Source: a virus. From it: DNA of 40,463 bases. Shown piece after piece: positions 16,759-25,650 of the stretch (position 1 is its first letter; every line of letters starts with the position of its first letter). The stretch is taken from positions 1 to 40,463 of IMG/VR virus record IMGVR_UViG_3300042154_002182; one strand, 5' to 3'. The notes under the pieces were generated by a model. It saw nothing but the letters and a program-made list of their open reading frames with translations. It did no database searches and was not told the DNA's origin. The position numbers and the translations under genes are program-made.

Positions 16759-18150
16759 TTAATTCAATTTAAATAGTTCGTATGATTTACGAGGTTTCCA
16801 ATTTTCAAAGGTTCCTTCCATTCCATCAACTAATGTTTTACACATATTTTCTGAACTTAATCCTATTTCACCAATGAAAGCTTCTCTTCCCTTTAATCCA
16901 TTCTCTAAAAGAGTTTCTTTTGGTGTATTGTACATATCCATCATTGCTTTAGCAACATCATAGATATCAACTTTATCATCCCAAATATATGGTGTTGGAA
17001 CTGAACCTGTTAATGATTGTGCTCTACTCCATACAGGTCTAACCCAAGGTCCTGGTTCTAATTTATCTTCCCAATCTCTCCAATTGTGAAGTGAACCAAT
17101 TTTGATATAATCTTCCGAATTAACCAATTTTCCACTATCTTTATACCTAAAACCACATTGGTCTTGCAAACCACCAGTTACGTTTACGATAATTGGGGTA
17201 CCAGCCATTATAGATTCAGCGGTTGTTAATCCAAATCCCTCATTACCAGCGATATTGATTGTTACATCAGCCATATTGTATAGGTAATTTAATTCATTTG
17301 TAGTTCTACGTTTATCTGAAAATATAACGTTACAATTTGGTGCTAATGTACTATAAACCGTTGGTAAATCGGTACCATTTTCATCGATAGGTTGTGTGTG
17401 CATCACTAAGCAAACTTTAGATGCTTTTTCTTCACCCAATTCCTCACAAAATTGTTTAAATGCCATAATAACATCAGATGGTTGTTTTCTACGAATATTT
17501 CGGTTTGACCAAAAGAATACAAAATCATATTCTTTACCACCTAATATCTCAGAACGAAATTCGGCTGGTACTTCTGTTGGGAAATATTCTTTTGAATTAA
17601 TACCATGTGGTACATAGGATACCTGCCAATCTGAATGAGGTTTCCAAGTTGGCTTGTCCGTTAATGCGGTTAAACGGGATACGATACCATAGGTTTGACG
17701 AGAAATGCATCCAATCCAATCACAACTTTCGTAATAGTTACGATTATATAATGGGTCTGGTAAATCATCCCAAATAGCGTAAAACATAATTGGAACATTT
17801 TGTCTAATCTCATGCTCCATCTCATATAACCAAATCCAATATCTCGGGTCGGTAAAGTGTAATATAGCATCAGGTTGTTCAGCGTTGATTAATTGTCTAA
17901 CCAATCCAGCATCACCATATCCAGTCCAAGGTAGTATTTTAACACTAGCATCTGCTACACCAGTTTGAGCGGCAACATCAACAGATACATCCAATACTTT
18001 ACCTTGCTCAGGGTGATTAATTGCGGCTCCTACTTGGAACCAATCGTACTTGTCAACAGTACCCATTACTAATGCTTTGCTCATAGTGGCAATACCACTT
18101 GCCATTCGCAAATCATCAGAAAGCAATAAAATCTTTTTCTTTTTATTCAT
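16759..18150 (-). CDS. Family 4-type glycosyltransferase (GT-B)
   Basis: 463 aa. ILLLSDDLRMASGIATMSKA (about 7-26) is the N-domain start. FVFFWSNRNIRRKQPSDVI (about 210-228) is the donor-domain nucleotide-sugar entry. GNEGFGLTTAESIMAGTPII (about 302-321) contains the E-x7-E pair. Of all the island's transferases this is one of the clearest retaining GT4 members. It is the first enzyme of the island in transcription order, 23 nt after the 65-aa RHH-like gene. Confidence 0.87.
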   Translation of the reverse strand: MNKKKKILLLSDDLRMASGIATMSKALVMGTVDKYDWFQVGAAINHPEQGKVLDVSVDVAAQTGVADASVKILPWTGYGDAGLVRQLINAEQPDAILHFTDPRYWIWLYEMEHEIRQNVPIMFYAIWDDLPDPLYNRNYYESCDWIGCISRQTYGIVSRLTALTDKPTWKPHSDWQVSYVPHGINSKEYFPTEVPAEFRSEILGGKEYDFVFFWSNRNIRRKQPSDVIMAFKQFCEELGEEKASKVCLVMHTQPIDENGTDLPTVYSTLAPNCNVIFSDKRRTTNELNYLYNMADVTINIAGNEGFGLTTAESIMAGTPIIVNVTGGLQDQCGFRYKDSGKLVNSEDYIKIGSLHNWRDWEDKLEPGPWVRPVWSRAQSLTGSVPTPYIWDDKVDIYDVAKAMMDMYNTPKETLLENGLKGREAFIGEIGLSSENMCKTLVDGMEGTFENWKPRKSYELFKLN

Positions 18151-18173
18151 AACTTATTGAAATAACTTTTTTT

Positions 18174-18371
18174 TTAAAATTGAGAACCAGAGATTTGTAA
18201 TTTCAGATATTCGTTCATTTCGTTTCTGAATTTTTCATCTGTAACATATCTCTCTACAGTTCTATTTACTAATTTTTGTAAGGTAACATCCGATTCAAAA
18301 GATACACTTTTAAAATTCGAATATACTCCCTTTAGAATCTTAACAGTTGTTAATTTTGTTTGGGTTTCCAT
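18174..18371 (-). CDS. Small ribbon-helix-helix-like protein
   Basis: 65 aa. TKLTTVKILKGVYSNFKSVS could form the beta-strand and first helix, and TLQKLVNRTVERYVTDEKF the second helix, of an Arc/MetJ-type DNA-binding fold. Such proteins usually act as dimers at operators. It is the first gene upstream of the sugar island, so it might be a local regulator; this is inference from position and a weak fold resemblance. The 49-nt gap before it (18372-18420) is almost pure A/T and shows no clear -33/-7 pair. Confidence 0.55.
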   Translation of the reverse strand: METQTKLTTVKILKGVYSNFKSVSFESDVTLQKLVNRTVERYVTDEKFRNEMNEYLKLQISGSQF

Positions 18372-18420
18372 ATTGTTTATATTAATTTATATATATAAGT
18401 ATATGGATATTTATTTTTCG

Positions 18421-19287
18421 TTAAGAAATCCCATCACATAAACCTCGTTGGCCGAATTCACAAAATTTACAATTCTTTTTTCGTTCTCCGGGGTTTTTTG
18501 GATATGGAACATCTCTAAATTTACCCTCATCATCAAATACACTATTCACAAATTCCATAAACTCACCATATACTTTATTTACAGTTGGTTTTCCAGATGC
18601 AGGAATGTGTTTTGACATATATGGAATTGGAAATGGAGCCTCTTCAGGCATTTTCCTTCTCATAATCTGATACTCTACTTTGATTTTATCCAAAGGAATA
18701 TTAAATAATTCAGAATAATATTTTTTATAGATTATAATCTGAGCGTTCTTTAACTTATCAGCTTTTTGGTACTTATTCCATCCCATTGTTGATGTTTTTA
18801 AATCAATGATGATAATTTCACCAGTTGATAAATCTCTCATTACAATATCGATAAATCCAATAAGATATACACCTTCTTTAATAGGTGCATTAAGTGGAAT
18901 TTCAATTCCAACTAATTCAAACCCAGTTTTAGTGTAGAACTTATCTAATTTCTTTTTGAACCACTCAAGGATTCTTCTACCATCACCATAGAACTCTTCT
19001 AACTCCAATTGGGTACATATTACACCCGAACTAAGTTTTTCAGTTTCTTTGATATATTCTTTACGCATCCATTCTAATAATAACTTATCAGTATCAATTA
19101 GTTCCGCTTGCTTTTTAGAAACCCCATACATAACCGAAAGGAAATGTTGGATTGTTTCGTGCATTGCGGTTCCAAAGAGTGTATGAATATTGGCAGAACT
19201 TTCACCCAACTTATCGATGTATCTCAACTTATATTGTTGAGGACATGAACTCCATGTTGAGAATTGTGAAAAACTTACTTTTGCCAT
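18421..19287 (-). CDS. PD-(D/E)XK exonuclease with Fe-S cluster (Cas4/RecB/AddB-like)
   Basis: 288 aa. FSQFSTWSSCPQQYKLRYID (about 6-25), then FGTAMHETIQHFL (with the His of motif I), GFIDIVMRD (about 143) and EIIIIDLKTS (about 155-164) give the H-D-ExK-like nuclease core. Four cysteines, C15 plus C273, C276 and C284 (NCKFCEFGQRGLC), form the cluster layout of Cas4 and AddB. Such phage proteins resect or process DNA ends during recombination-dependent replication. It has its own promoter (19306-19337) immediately after a terminator, so it is a separate unit from the clamp-loader operon. Confidence 0.87.
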   Translation of the reverse strand: MAKVSFSQFSTWSSCPQQYKLRYIDKLGESSANIHTLFGTAMHETIQHFLSVMYGVSKKQAELIDTDKLLLEWMRKEYIKETEKLSSGVICTQLELEEFYGDGRRILEWFKKKLDKFYTKTGFELVGIEIPLNAPIKEGVYLIGFIDIVMRDLSTGEIIIIDLKTSTMGWNKYQKADKLKNAQIIIYKKYYSELFNIPLDKIKVEYQIMRRKMPEEAPFPIPYMSKHIPASGKPTVNKVYGEFMEFVNSVFDDEGKFRDVPYPKNPGERKKNCKFCEFGQRGLCDGIS

Positions 19288-19305
19288 AACTTTAATTTTA
19301 TATTA

Positions 19306-19337
19306 CAAATATACAAAAAAAGTTTGGATTTTCCAAA
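19306..19337 (-). promoter_or_regulatory. Bacteroidota-type promoter for the Cas4/RecB-like nuclease
   Basis: Coding strand TTTG (19337-19334), 20-bp spacer, TATATTTG (19313-19306). Both boxes are perfect. The -33 box lies inside the stem of the terminator of the upstream operon. Confidence 0.85.
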
Positions 19338-19341
19338 CTTT
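19314..19341 (-). terminator. Rho-independent terminator after the clamp-loader operon
   Basis: Coding strand AAAGTTTGG, loop AAAAT, CCAAACTTT, then TTTTG. It is a perfect 9-bp stem with a T tract, 10 nt after the gp62-like stop. It overlaps the next promoter. Confidence 0.88.
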
Positions 19342-19351
19342 AATTGATTTA

Positions 19352-19801
19352 TTATACGTTTATTTTTAGTTTTTTTATCACTTTTGGGTCTGTCCCATAG
19401 TTTTCAGCCAACTCAATAATTTTTTGTTTACCAGTGTGAGATGCATATAATATCTTTAGATAATCTTCTGCTTCTATCTTTGATACTTCATAGTTTTTAG
19501 CTACCAAATCTATTAACCATCCCTCATACTTATCAGCACCCTTTGGTTTGATGTATTTCATAAAATGTCTACCCTTTGGGAGTAAATCAATTAAAGCCAA
19601 ATACATTGCTTTAGGTGGTACTTCCTGAAGATATGGTTGAACACTAGCGATAGTTTCTACCCACTCATATTTCATAGATAGAAAACGGAGTACCATATAG
19701 TTTGACCAGGTCTTACGGTCACTCTCATCCAATGTATCCCAATACTTAGGGTTTTGAACATTGGTTATTTGTGTAATATGGTCAAAAAGGGTAGCTGCCA
19801 T
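19352..19801 (-). CDS. 62: Clamp-loader small subunit (gp62-like)
   Basis: 149 aa. An N-terminal helix LFDHITQITNVQNPKYWDTL is followed by YMVLRFLSMKYEWVETIASVQ (about 35-55) and PPKAMYLALIDLLPKGRHFMKYIK (about 61-84), the layout of T4-type small clamp-loader subunits. gp62 joins four gp44 subunits to form the ATP-driven loader of the gp45 clamp. Sequence similarity in this family is low, so position just after gp44 and the zinc-ribbon gene supports the call. It overlaps the zinc-ribbon stop by one base and ends at a terminator. Confidence 0.78.
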   Translation of the reverse strand: MAATLFDHITQITNVQNPKYWDTLDESDRKTWSNYMVLRFLSMKYEWVETIASVQPYLQEVPPKAMYLALIDLLPKGRHFMKYIKPKGADKYEGWLIDLVAKNYEVSKIEAEDYLKILYASHTGKQKIIELAENYGTDPKVIKKLKINV

Positions 19802-20115
19802 TACTTAGTTTGTTCGTTTGTATTTTGCTTATCTAATTGTTCTAATACTCTCAATTCAGGTGGCATCAATTCCTCACATACTTCACCACAATTACCACAA
19901 ATAAAGATATCAATTGGGATAACTACATCTTGTGGTGTTCCAGTTAGTAACTTTGATATTTTTCTAAACTTACCACCAGTTACAAATGTATCGTATCCAC
20001 ATTTTTCACATAAGATTGGTTTAGATTTACCTATATCTATTTTTGGTCCACCAGCTTGCGCTTCAGCTGATGGTTTTTGTGGTTTCCCACTATTCATTCC
20101 TAATACTTTCGCCAT
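19801..20115 (-). CDS. Zinc-ribbon protein between clamp-loader subunits
   Basis: 104 aa. A Gly/Pro/Lys-rich N-terminus (about 1-33) precedes ILCEKCGYDTF (CxxC, about 34-44) and, after a 30-residue spacer, FICGNCGEVCEELMP (second CxxC, about 71-85). The four cysteines would bind one zinc. Similar small zinc ribbons are common in T4-type phages, but I know of no assigned role. Perfect one-base couplings to gp44 upstream and gp62 downstream argue for a replisome-associated function. Confidence 0.75.
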   Translation of the reverse strand: MAKVLGMNSGKPQKPSAEAQAGGPKIDIGKSKPILCEKCGYDTFVTGGKFRKISKLLTGTPQDVVIPIDIFICGNCGEVCEELMPPELRVLEQLDKQNTNEQTK

Positions 20116-21062
20116 TATACTAAATTTAAAATTTCAATTAAACACGCTGCCATTGGGATTTCCTTATCAATTGAATTGAAATGGTTACTTTGCCCTTGTG
20201 ATAATGCAATAATAACATTTGCTGTGTTAGATGGAGCGTATTCATCTACCTTATCATATAATAATGTAAACAATTCAGTAAAGTCAGTAACTCTACTATC
20301 AATAATTGTTTGCCTCATATTCATATACTTATTTCTCTTATCATCTTTTGATTTAAGAATATCCAAAACTTTCATTTTGTAATCGTTTTCCAATAGATTT
20401 TTTGTATCTACTTTCAACTCACCTTTTACTGAATTTAATTGACAGGTATTGATAATCTTACGAATATCAGGATACCCAGCATCAATAATTGGTACCAAAT
20501 CTTTAACTTCGAATTTTACTCCTTCATTGTTAAGGATTTTACTAACCTGTACTGCAACATCTTTTTTAGTTGGAGGTACAATTTGGAAAGTTTGGCAACG
20601 AGATTGAATCGGGTCAATTACCTTCTCAACATAATTACAAGTCAAAATGAATCTACAATGTCCACTAAACGTTTCCATTAAGTTACGAAGAATTGCCTGT
20701 GCATTTTGAGTCATATAATCAAACTCATCCAAAATTACAATCTTCCATTTCTTAAAACCCTGTGATGATGCAAAGTTGGTAACTTTATTACGAACTGTCT
20801 CCACATTGTTTTCAGATGATGCGTTTATAATCATATAATCACATTCAATTGATTTTACAATCAATTTTGCTAATGTAGTTTTACCCGTACCAGCTCTACC
20901 ATACAATAAAAGATGTGGTACATCACCAGTTTCTAAATAACCCGCTACCTTTGCTTTAAGGTGTTCGTTACCTACATAATCATCTAATCGAGTAGGTCTA
21001 TATGATTCAACCCACAATGAATTATCTACTTTTTCTTCTATACTTTGTTCGAAAAATGCCAT
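20115..21062 (-). CDS. 44: Clamp-loader large subunit, AAA+ ATPase (gp44)
   Basis: 315 aa, close to the T4 length of 319. WVESYRPTRLDDYVGNEHL (about 17-35) is the standard clamp-loader N-terminus. LYGRAGTGKTTLAKL (about 53-67) is Walker A, VILDEFDYMT (about 108) Walker B, FILTCNYVEKV sensor 1, and PIQSRCQTF the SRC arginine-finger motif. It hydrolyses ATP to open and load the gp45 sliding clamp. It begins 16 nt after the DruA-like gene. Confidence 0.95.
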   Translation of the reverse strand: MAFFEQSIEEKVDNSLWVESYRPTRLDDYVGNEHLKAKVAGYLETGDVPHLLLYGRAGTGKTTLAKLIVKSIECDYMIINASSENNVETVRNKVTNFASSQGFKKWKIVILDEFDYMTQNAQAILRNLMETFSGHCRFILTCNYVEKVIDPIQSRCQTFQIVPPTKKDVAVQVSKILNNEGVKFEVKDLVPIIDAGYPDIRKIINTCQLNSVKGELKVDTKNLLENDYKMKVLDILKSKDDKRNKYMNMRQTIIDSRVTDFTELFTLLYDKVDEYAPSNTANVIIALSQGQSNHFNSIDKEIPMAACLIEILNLV

Positions 21063-21078
21063 TTTGTTTTTTTATTTA

Positions 21079-22299
21079 TTATCTACCTACTTCACTCAAT
21101 CTCTGAGCCTTAAAATCTTCCCATTCTACACCAATACCATCTATGTAATATAAATGTTCCGGTTTTAATCTACCTTCATCATGCAACTTAGAATATCTCT
21201 TAATTGCCTGTCTTTTCCACCACTTATTAATGTAATCATATCCTTCAGCGAACTTTGGTTTCATTACCAATTCAGATTCTTCAATTTCTGAACGTAGGAA
21301 CTCAGGTCCATTTTCATAAATCATAGCGAGATATACACCTCGTTTAAACCCATGATGATATTCATTTGCTTTAATGTTACATTCTTTGAATATCTGTCCC
21401 AAAATCTTTTGTTTAATACCACTTACAGGTCCACTAGCTCCTTCACCAGTACCCATATTAGCCCCATTACGGATTCGTTCGTTTGTGATAGCAGTTTGAT
21501 ACCACTCTGCACGATTTTCCTTAATCCATTGATGCCAAGGGTCATAGAATTTATCATCCGGCTTTAAACTAATTTTACCAGCTGATTCACCTAATGTTTT
21601 AAAGTGAGGAATTCCATTGTATTGTGAATGTATTCCATAAAGGGAAGTTGTACCAACTGCTATTAGAGTTTGTCCGTACTTCTTTTTCCAAAATTCCCTA
21701 ACTTCCGGAACCGTAGTCATCATTGCGGTTAACTTACCCCCTAAGAAGTTGTAACCAAGTGGCTGAGTACATACAATAGATGATGCAATAGTTGTATAGT
21801 TAAGTTTACCTTTAGCAAATTTATCTTCCTTAGTCCAACCAATGTAGTTATCTCTAACACCCATTGCGGTTACATCGGATGCTAATGAAACTAATCCTAA
21901 CAATTTACCACTATTCCTATCTTTTATAAATATCTTCACATTTCGACCAGGATTTGCTGTCCAACTCATTGTGTGAATCATTTTACGAACATAAGTCCAT
22001 TTGGTAGATTGTACTGCATCATCTTCAACAATCTCAACATAAGGGTCTAACTCTTCGATTTCTCTAATAGTTAGTTCCTTATTATTGATATCAGTTGGTT
22101 TCCATTGAGTATCATATAGAGATGCCATTTGGGATTTATCCCTAAACATAGATTCCTCCTGCAACTCTACCCATTTTTTGTATAAGGTTTGTTCTTCTAC
22201 ACTCATTGTCATAAGGTAGTTCATATTTTCGATGAGTTTTTGTTTCTCATCTTCAAATACAAATATTGGTTTTTGCGGTTCGGTATCCCAAAAGCTCAT
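21079..22299 (-). CDS. DruA/DUF4338-like protein in the replication operon
   Basis: 406 aa. The central region resembles the DUF4338 domain (DruA of Druantia): GKLLGLVSLASDVTAMGVRD (131-150) running into NYIGW, then SSIVCTQPLGYNFLGGKLTA (173-192), FWKKKYGQTLIAVGTTSLYG and YNGIPHFKTLGESAGKI. The N-terminal 100 residues and the C-terminal KPKFAEGYDYINKWW region are phage-type additions. I recall similar proteins in large marine T4-type phages, without a proven function. DruA itself is part of a bacterial anti-phage system. Lying between clamp (21 nt away) and clamp loader (16 nt), this copy more likely serves DNA metabolism or modification. The family call is by eye and moderately sure. Confidence 0.6.
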   Translation of the reverse strand: MSFWDTEPQKPIFVFEDEKQKLIENMNYLMTMSVEEQTLYKKWVELQEESMFRDKSQMASLYDTQWKPTDINNKELTIREIEELDPYVEIVEDDAVQSTKWTYVRKMIHTMSWTANPGRNVKIFIKDRNSGKLLGLVSLASDVTAMGVRDNYIGWTKEDKFAKGKLNYTTIASSIVCTQPLGYNFLGGKLTAMMTTVPEVREFWKKKYGQTLIAVGTTSLYGIHSQYNGIPHFKTLGESAGKISLKPDDKFYDPWHQWIKENRAEWYQTAITNERIRNGANMGTGEGASGPVSGIKQKILGQIFKECNIKANEYHHGFKRGVYLAMIYENGPEFLRSEIEESELVMKPKFAEGYDYINKWWKRQAIKRYSKLHDEGRLKPEHLYYIDGIGVEWEDFKAQRLSEVGR

Positions 22300-22319
22300 A
22301 TGCTACTTTTTAGTTGTTA

Positions 22320-23015
22320 TTATTTAATCTCTACTAAGTAATAATTTGATACATAGTCACCATCGGTAAATGATAACGTTGCCAATCCCTGTGATGAGAT
22401 TTGTAATGATGAGGTTGTTGAACCTCTATTAGCCATTAAGATAGCTTTTAGGTATTTTGCTGAGAATGCAATTGCATCCACATTACCTTCACATTTACAA
22501 TCTACACCAATTGAGATTCGGTTAGAGTTTATTGATGAGTATCCTAAGATAATTTCACCTTTACCATCTTTACAAGTGAATGTAAATGTATCAGCGTCAG
22601 CTAATGCTCCTTTAGATTTGATGAATTTATTAATAAACTCATTATCTAATGTAATATTTACATTGAATGGTGGAAGTGCTTTCAAGTCAGGTACCGATGG
22701 GATAACTGATGGTGCTGCCAACATATACTGAACTTTTGTTCCTTTATCAGAGAACTTCAATGCCCCAGTAACTTCCTCAACAGTGATACCATTATCTAAT
22801 ACACTTAACAAACCTCTTAATTGAGATGTGGTGTAAATACCGAACTCACCATTTGGGAATTCCGATTCTACTACACTTACATCACCTAATAAGGTTTTGT
22901 CATCTGAAATCATTCTAACTGATACGCTTGTATCATCTGATTTTAACATTACTGATTCTACTTCACCACCAAGGTTGTAACGATTGATGAAGCCATCTAA
23001 TTTTAATTTTTCCAT
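22320..23015 (-). CDS. 45: Sliding clamp, polymerase processivity factor (gp45)
   Basis: 231 aa (T4 gp45 is 228). It shows the beta-rich pattern of a two-domain phage clamp: start MEKLKLDGFINRYNLGG, middle VLDNGITVEEVTGALKFSDKG, and C-terminal DGDYVSNYYLVEIK. It would form a trimeric ring that tethers gp43 and, in T4, activates late transcription. It has its own perfect promoter (23048-23079) just after the polymerase stop. Assignment rests on length, composition and the gene order polymerase - clamp - loader. Confidence 0.88.
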   Translation of the reverse strand: MEKLKLDGFINRYNLGGEVESVMLKSDDTSVSVRMISDDKTLLGDVSVVESEFPNGEFGIYTTSQLRGLLSVLDNGITVEEVTGALKFSDKGTKVQYMLAAPSVIPSVPDLKALPPFNVNITLDNEFINKFIKSKGALADADTFTFTCKDGKGEIILGYSSINSNRISIGVDCKCEGNVDAIAFSAKYLKAILMANRGSTTSSLQISSQGLATLSFTDGDYVSNYYLVEIK

Positions 23016-23047
23016 AATTTAATTTTAAGTTTTACTTTTTTGTTATA

Positions 23048-23079
23048 CAAATATACGAATTATTTTCCACATTTCCAAA
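23048..23079 (-). promoter_or_regulatory. Bacteroidota-type promoter for the sliding clamp operon
   Basis: Coding strand TTTG (23079-23076), 20-bp spacer ending in TTCG, TATATTTG (23055-23048). The -33 box begins one base after the polymerase stop codon. Transcription would start about 25-30 nt before the clamp ATG. Confidence 0.88.
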
Positions 23080-25596
23080 TTAAAATGCAAAAAACTTTTC
23101 TGCTGTTTTGGTTGAGGATAAAACCTCTCCCCAATTTAATGCTCCATAGAAATCTTCCAATTTCTTAAGGAGTTCCCTTTCAAAGATTTTATCATAATCA
23201 ATGTAGGTAGTTACTAAGTCCATAATTTCTTTTGGGTCACTATAACCATTTAATCCAACTGCATCTAATCCAAATGGGTTTTGTTTAAGATATACCCATT
23301 TAATTTTATCACCATCTTTTAATGGTGCAAATTGATTTTCTAAACCAAAATGAATTAATAGTTGATTATATGCAATAGATGCTTTAACGTGTGCTGGGCA
23401 ACCTGATGGGAATTGAAACATTGCCGTTTGTTGTTTCTTCTTTGGCATGTACTTTGTTAAGTTTTTAACTGCTCCGGCTTTAGCAATCTTAACAACATCC
23501 ATATTAACCAATTCTTTTTTGAAATTATAAACTTTATCAGTTATTTGGGTTTCCGTATCACCTCTAAGAATTTCAATTAATATTTCTCCCATAAACTTAC
23601 GGAAAGCCGCTGGGTATGATGACCTAACCACATCTAATCCCTTTACATCCAATCTATCACAAGGTACACCATTATCGGAAATAATCCATTGTGCGTATCT
23701 CTTTTTAGCAATCCAAATACCAGCTTTTGATACGAATTCCTTTTTAATTTCAAATCTATGCTTATCAATGTTGAATACCCTTTTACCTAAGATATCATAG
23801 AAGTCATTTAGGTAATTCTGCATCTCACCAGCTATATCATTTACATAACCAGCAATTACATCCTGCTCATCATTTTTCCAATTTGGAATTCGATGGTCTA
23901 AAAGAGGAACTGCGGAGAAAAATACCGAATCAGTATCAATATATATATTACTGTCAGCATCAGGAGTGCCAAGCTCCTTATTGTATTTGATGTTAGCCAT
24001 ATCAGCTGTGCTTTTAATAACTGTCTGTCCCGTAGTGGTAACAGCGGTAGCATTATCAACATCATAGAACCTAAAGGCAGGAAGACCAAGCACCCCATAT
24101 AAAGAGTTAAGTAAAATTTTCTGAACCAGCTGGCGTTTTTTATAGAATGCGTACTTTTCTTTATCTCCCTCATCACCATATTTTTTTTCTAATTTTCTAA
24201 ATTCAACCCTTTGAGAGAACCATAAGTCCAATATATCAGGAATACAACCCGGTGTATCCGTTCTATACATAACACCATTTGATGCTACGGAATATTTACT
24301 TTTCTCTAATAGAATTTTTAGATTTTCTTTTGTTATGTAATTATCACCAACTTTATACTCATTAACTTCACCTTTTAAGTATTTTTGTGCATCCCAATCT
24401 TCCAACTTACCAACTTTGGTTTCTGGTGAGATATTGATACTCATAATGATTGATGGATATAGGGAAGTTAAATCCAAATCATAAATCCAATCATATTTTC
24501 CAACAATAGGTGCTTTAACATATGCTCCAATGAATTTCTCTTCATTATTTTCCTTAAGAGCTTCCATTCTCTCTCTTCTATCAGCAGGTTTGTTAGGTGC
24601 TACAATGTTCTTTCTTTTAAGATAACATAATAATGCTCCTTCCAAATACTTTGATGAATATACGAAATCTTCATATGGAACGTGTCCTGCGTGGCAGATA
24701 CCTCTAGCGGTATCTATGAATTGTAGTTTCTTATCAAAATCAACAACTAACTCAACATCGACTAAGTTATACTCAATAAACTTTTCAATATCATCTCTGA
24801 ATAAGATATCTAAGTTTCCTTCATATTCAATCTTACCCCTACCCAATTCTCTTTGAGCAATGGTATCTAATCTATATGAATCTAATTCTGAATATGTGAA
24901 GTTTTTATAAAGTGAAAGGTAATCCAAATAAGATACACCTGCCATAAAATACCTTTTACGATATGGTGACCAAAAACACTGTCCAATTGGTGATAATCTA
25001 TTTGCATGTCTTTCACCCAATAAACGTTTGATACGATTATATAACATTGGTGTATCGAAATAATCAATATTCCAACCAGTTACAATAGATGGATTTATAT
25101 ACTCATACAATTCCAAATATTTCATTAACATATCTTCTTCATGTGTAAACGGAATAACGATAGCTTTATCAGTTTTACGCTCTACCATTTGACCTTTTTT
25201 ATCCATTACTAATACCCAATATTGGTTAGTAGCAGAATCATGCAGTGCAATTGATGTTAATTCATTCTCTGCTTTTTCTGGGTCAGGTAATCCACTCTCC
25301 ATCTCACACTCAATATCATATGTAAGTGTAACGTGTCCTTCAGATGGAATATCCGAATTGGTGTACATATCTACTAAAACTCTCGTAGTTTCAGGTACAT
25401 CTGATTCAAATAGTGTAGGGTCATCTCCTTTGAATTTATAAATCTTAGTCACCTTATCTCCATATAGAGTGGTGTACTCACCATTTACTGCTTTTTCATA
25501 AGCATATCGGGTATATGGAAAACTCCTATACCCTTGAGTATCATCCCACAAATGGACTAAGTTCTTTTCTCTTTGATAATATATGTTTGAATACAA
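23080..25596 (-). CDS. 43: Family B DNA polymerase with 3'-5' exonuclease (gp43)
   Basis: 838 aa (T4 gp43 is 898). Exonuclease domain: LTYDIECEME (Exo I, D94/E96), TGWNIDYFDTP (Exo II, about 173-183), YNLVDVELVVDFD (Exo III, about 276-288). Polymerase domain: DLTSLYPSII (motif A, 375-384), KKRQLVQKILLNSLYG (motif B, 486-501), YIDTDSVFF (motif C, 552-560) and KKRYAQW later. All catalytic residues are present. The start is a TTG at 25596 (LYSNIYYQRE, read as Met). No in-frame ATG exists between the promoter at 25620-25650 and this position, and MY.NIYY is the start I would expect for relatives. Confidence 0.95.
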   Translation of the reverse strand: MYSNIYYQREKNLVHLWDDTQGYRSFPYTRYAYEKAVNGEYTTLYGDKVTKIYKFKGDDPTLFESDVPETTRVLVDMYTNSDIPSEGHVTLTYDIECEMESGLPDPEKAENELTSIALHDSATNQYWVLVMDKKGQMVERKTDKAIVIPFTHEEDMLMKYLELYEYINPSIVTGWNIDYFDTPMLYNRIKRLLGERHANRLSPIGQCFWSPYRKRYFMAGVSYLDYLSLYKNFTYSELDSYRLDTIAQRELGRGKIEYEGNLDILFRDDIEKFIEYNLVDVELVVDFDKKLQFIDTARGICHAGHVPYEDFVYSSKYLEGALLCYLKRKNIVAPNKPADRRERMEALKENNEEKFIGAYVKAPIVGKYDWIYDLDLTSLYPSIIMSINISPETKVGKLEDWDAQKYLKGEVNEYKVGDNYITKENLKILLEKSKYSVASNGVMYRTDTPGCIPDILDLWFSQRVEFRKLEKKYGDEGDKEKYAFYKKRQLVQKILLNSLYGVLGLPAFRFYDVDNATAVTTTGQTVIKSTADMANIKYNKELGTPDADSNIYIDTDSVFFSAVPLLDHRIPNWKNDEQDVIAGYVNDIAGEMQNYLNDFYDILGKRVFNIDKHRFEIKKEFVSKAGIWIAKKRYAQWIISDNGVPCDRLDVKGLDVVRSSYPAAFRKFMGEILIEILRGDTETQITDKVYNFKKELVNMDVVKIAKAGAVKNLTKYMPKKKQQTAMFQFPSGCPAHVKASIAYNQLLIHFGLENQFAPLKDGDKIKWVYLKQNPFGLDAVGLNGYSDPKEIMDLVTTYIDYDKIFERELLKKLEDFYGALNWGEVLSSTKTAEKFFAF

Positions 25597-25619
25597 ATTT
25601 CTTTTATTTAATTGTTCTA

Positions 25620-25650
25620 CAAATATACGATAATTTTTTTACTTATCAAA
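25620..25650 (-). promoter_or_regulatory. Bacteroidota-type promoter for DNA polymerase
   Basis: Coding strand TTTG (25650-25647), 19-bp spacer ending in ATCG, TATATTTG (25627-25620). It lies in the end of the glycosyltransferase gene and drives a 5' UTR of about 15-20 nt before the TTG start. Confidence 0.85.
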
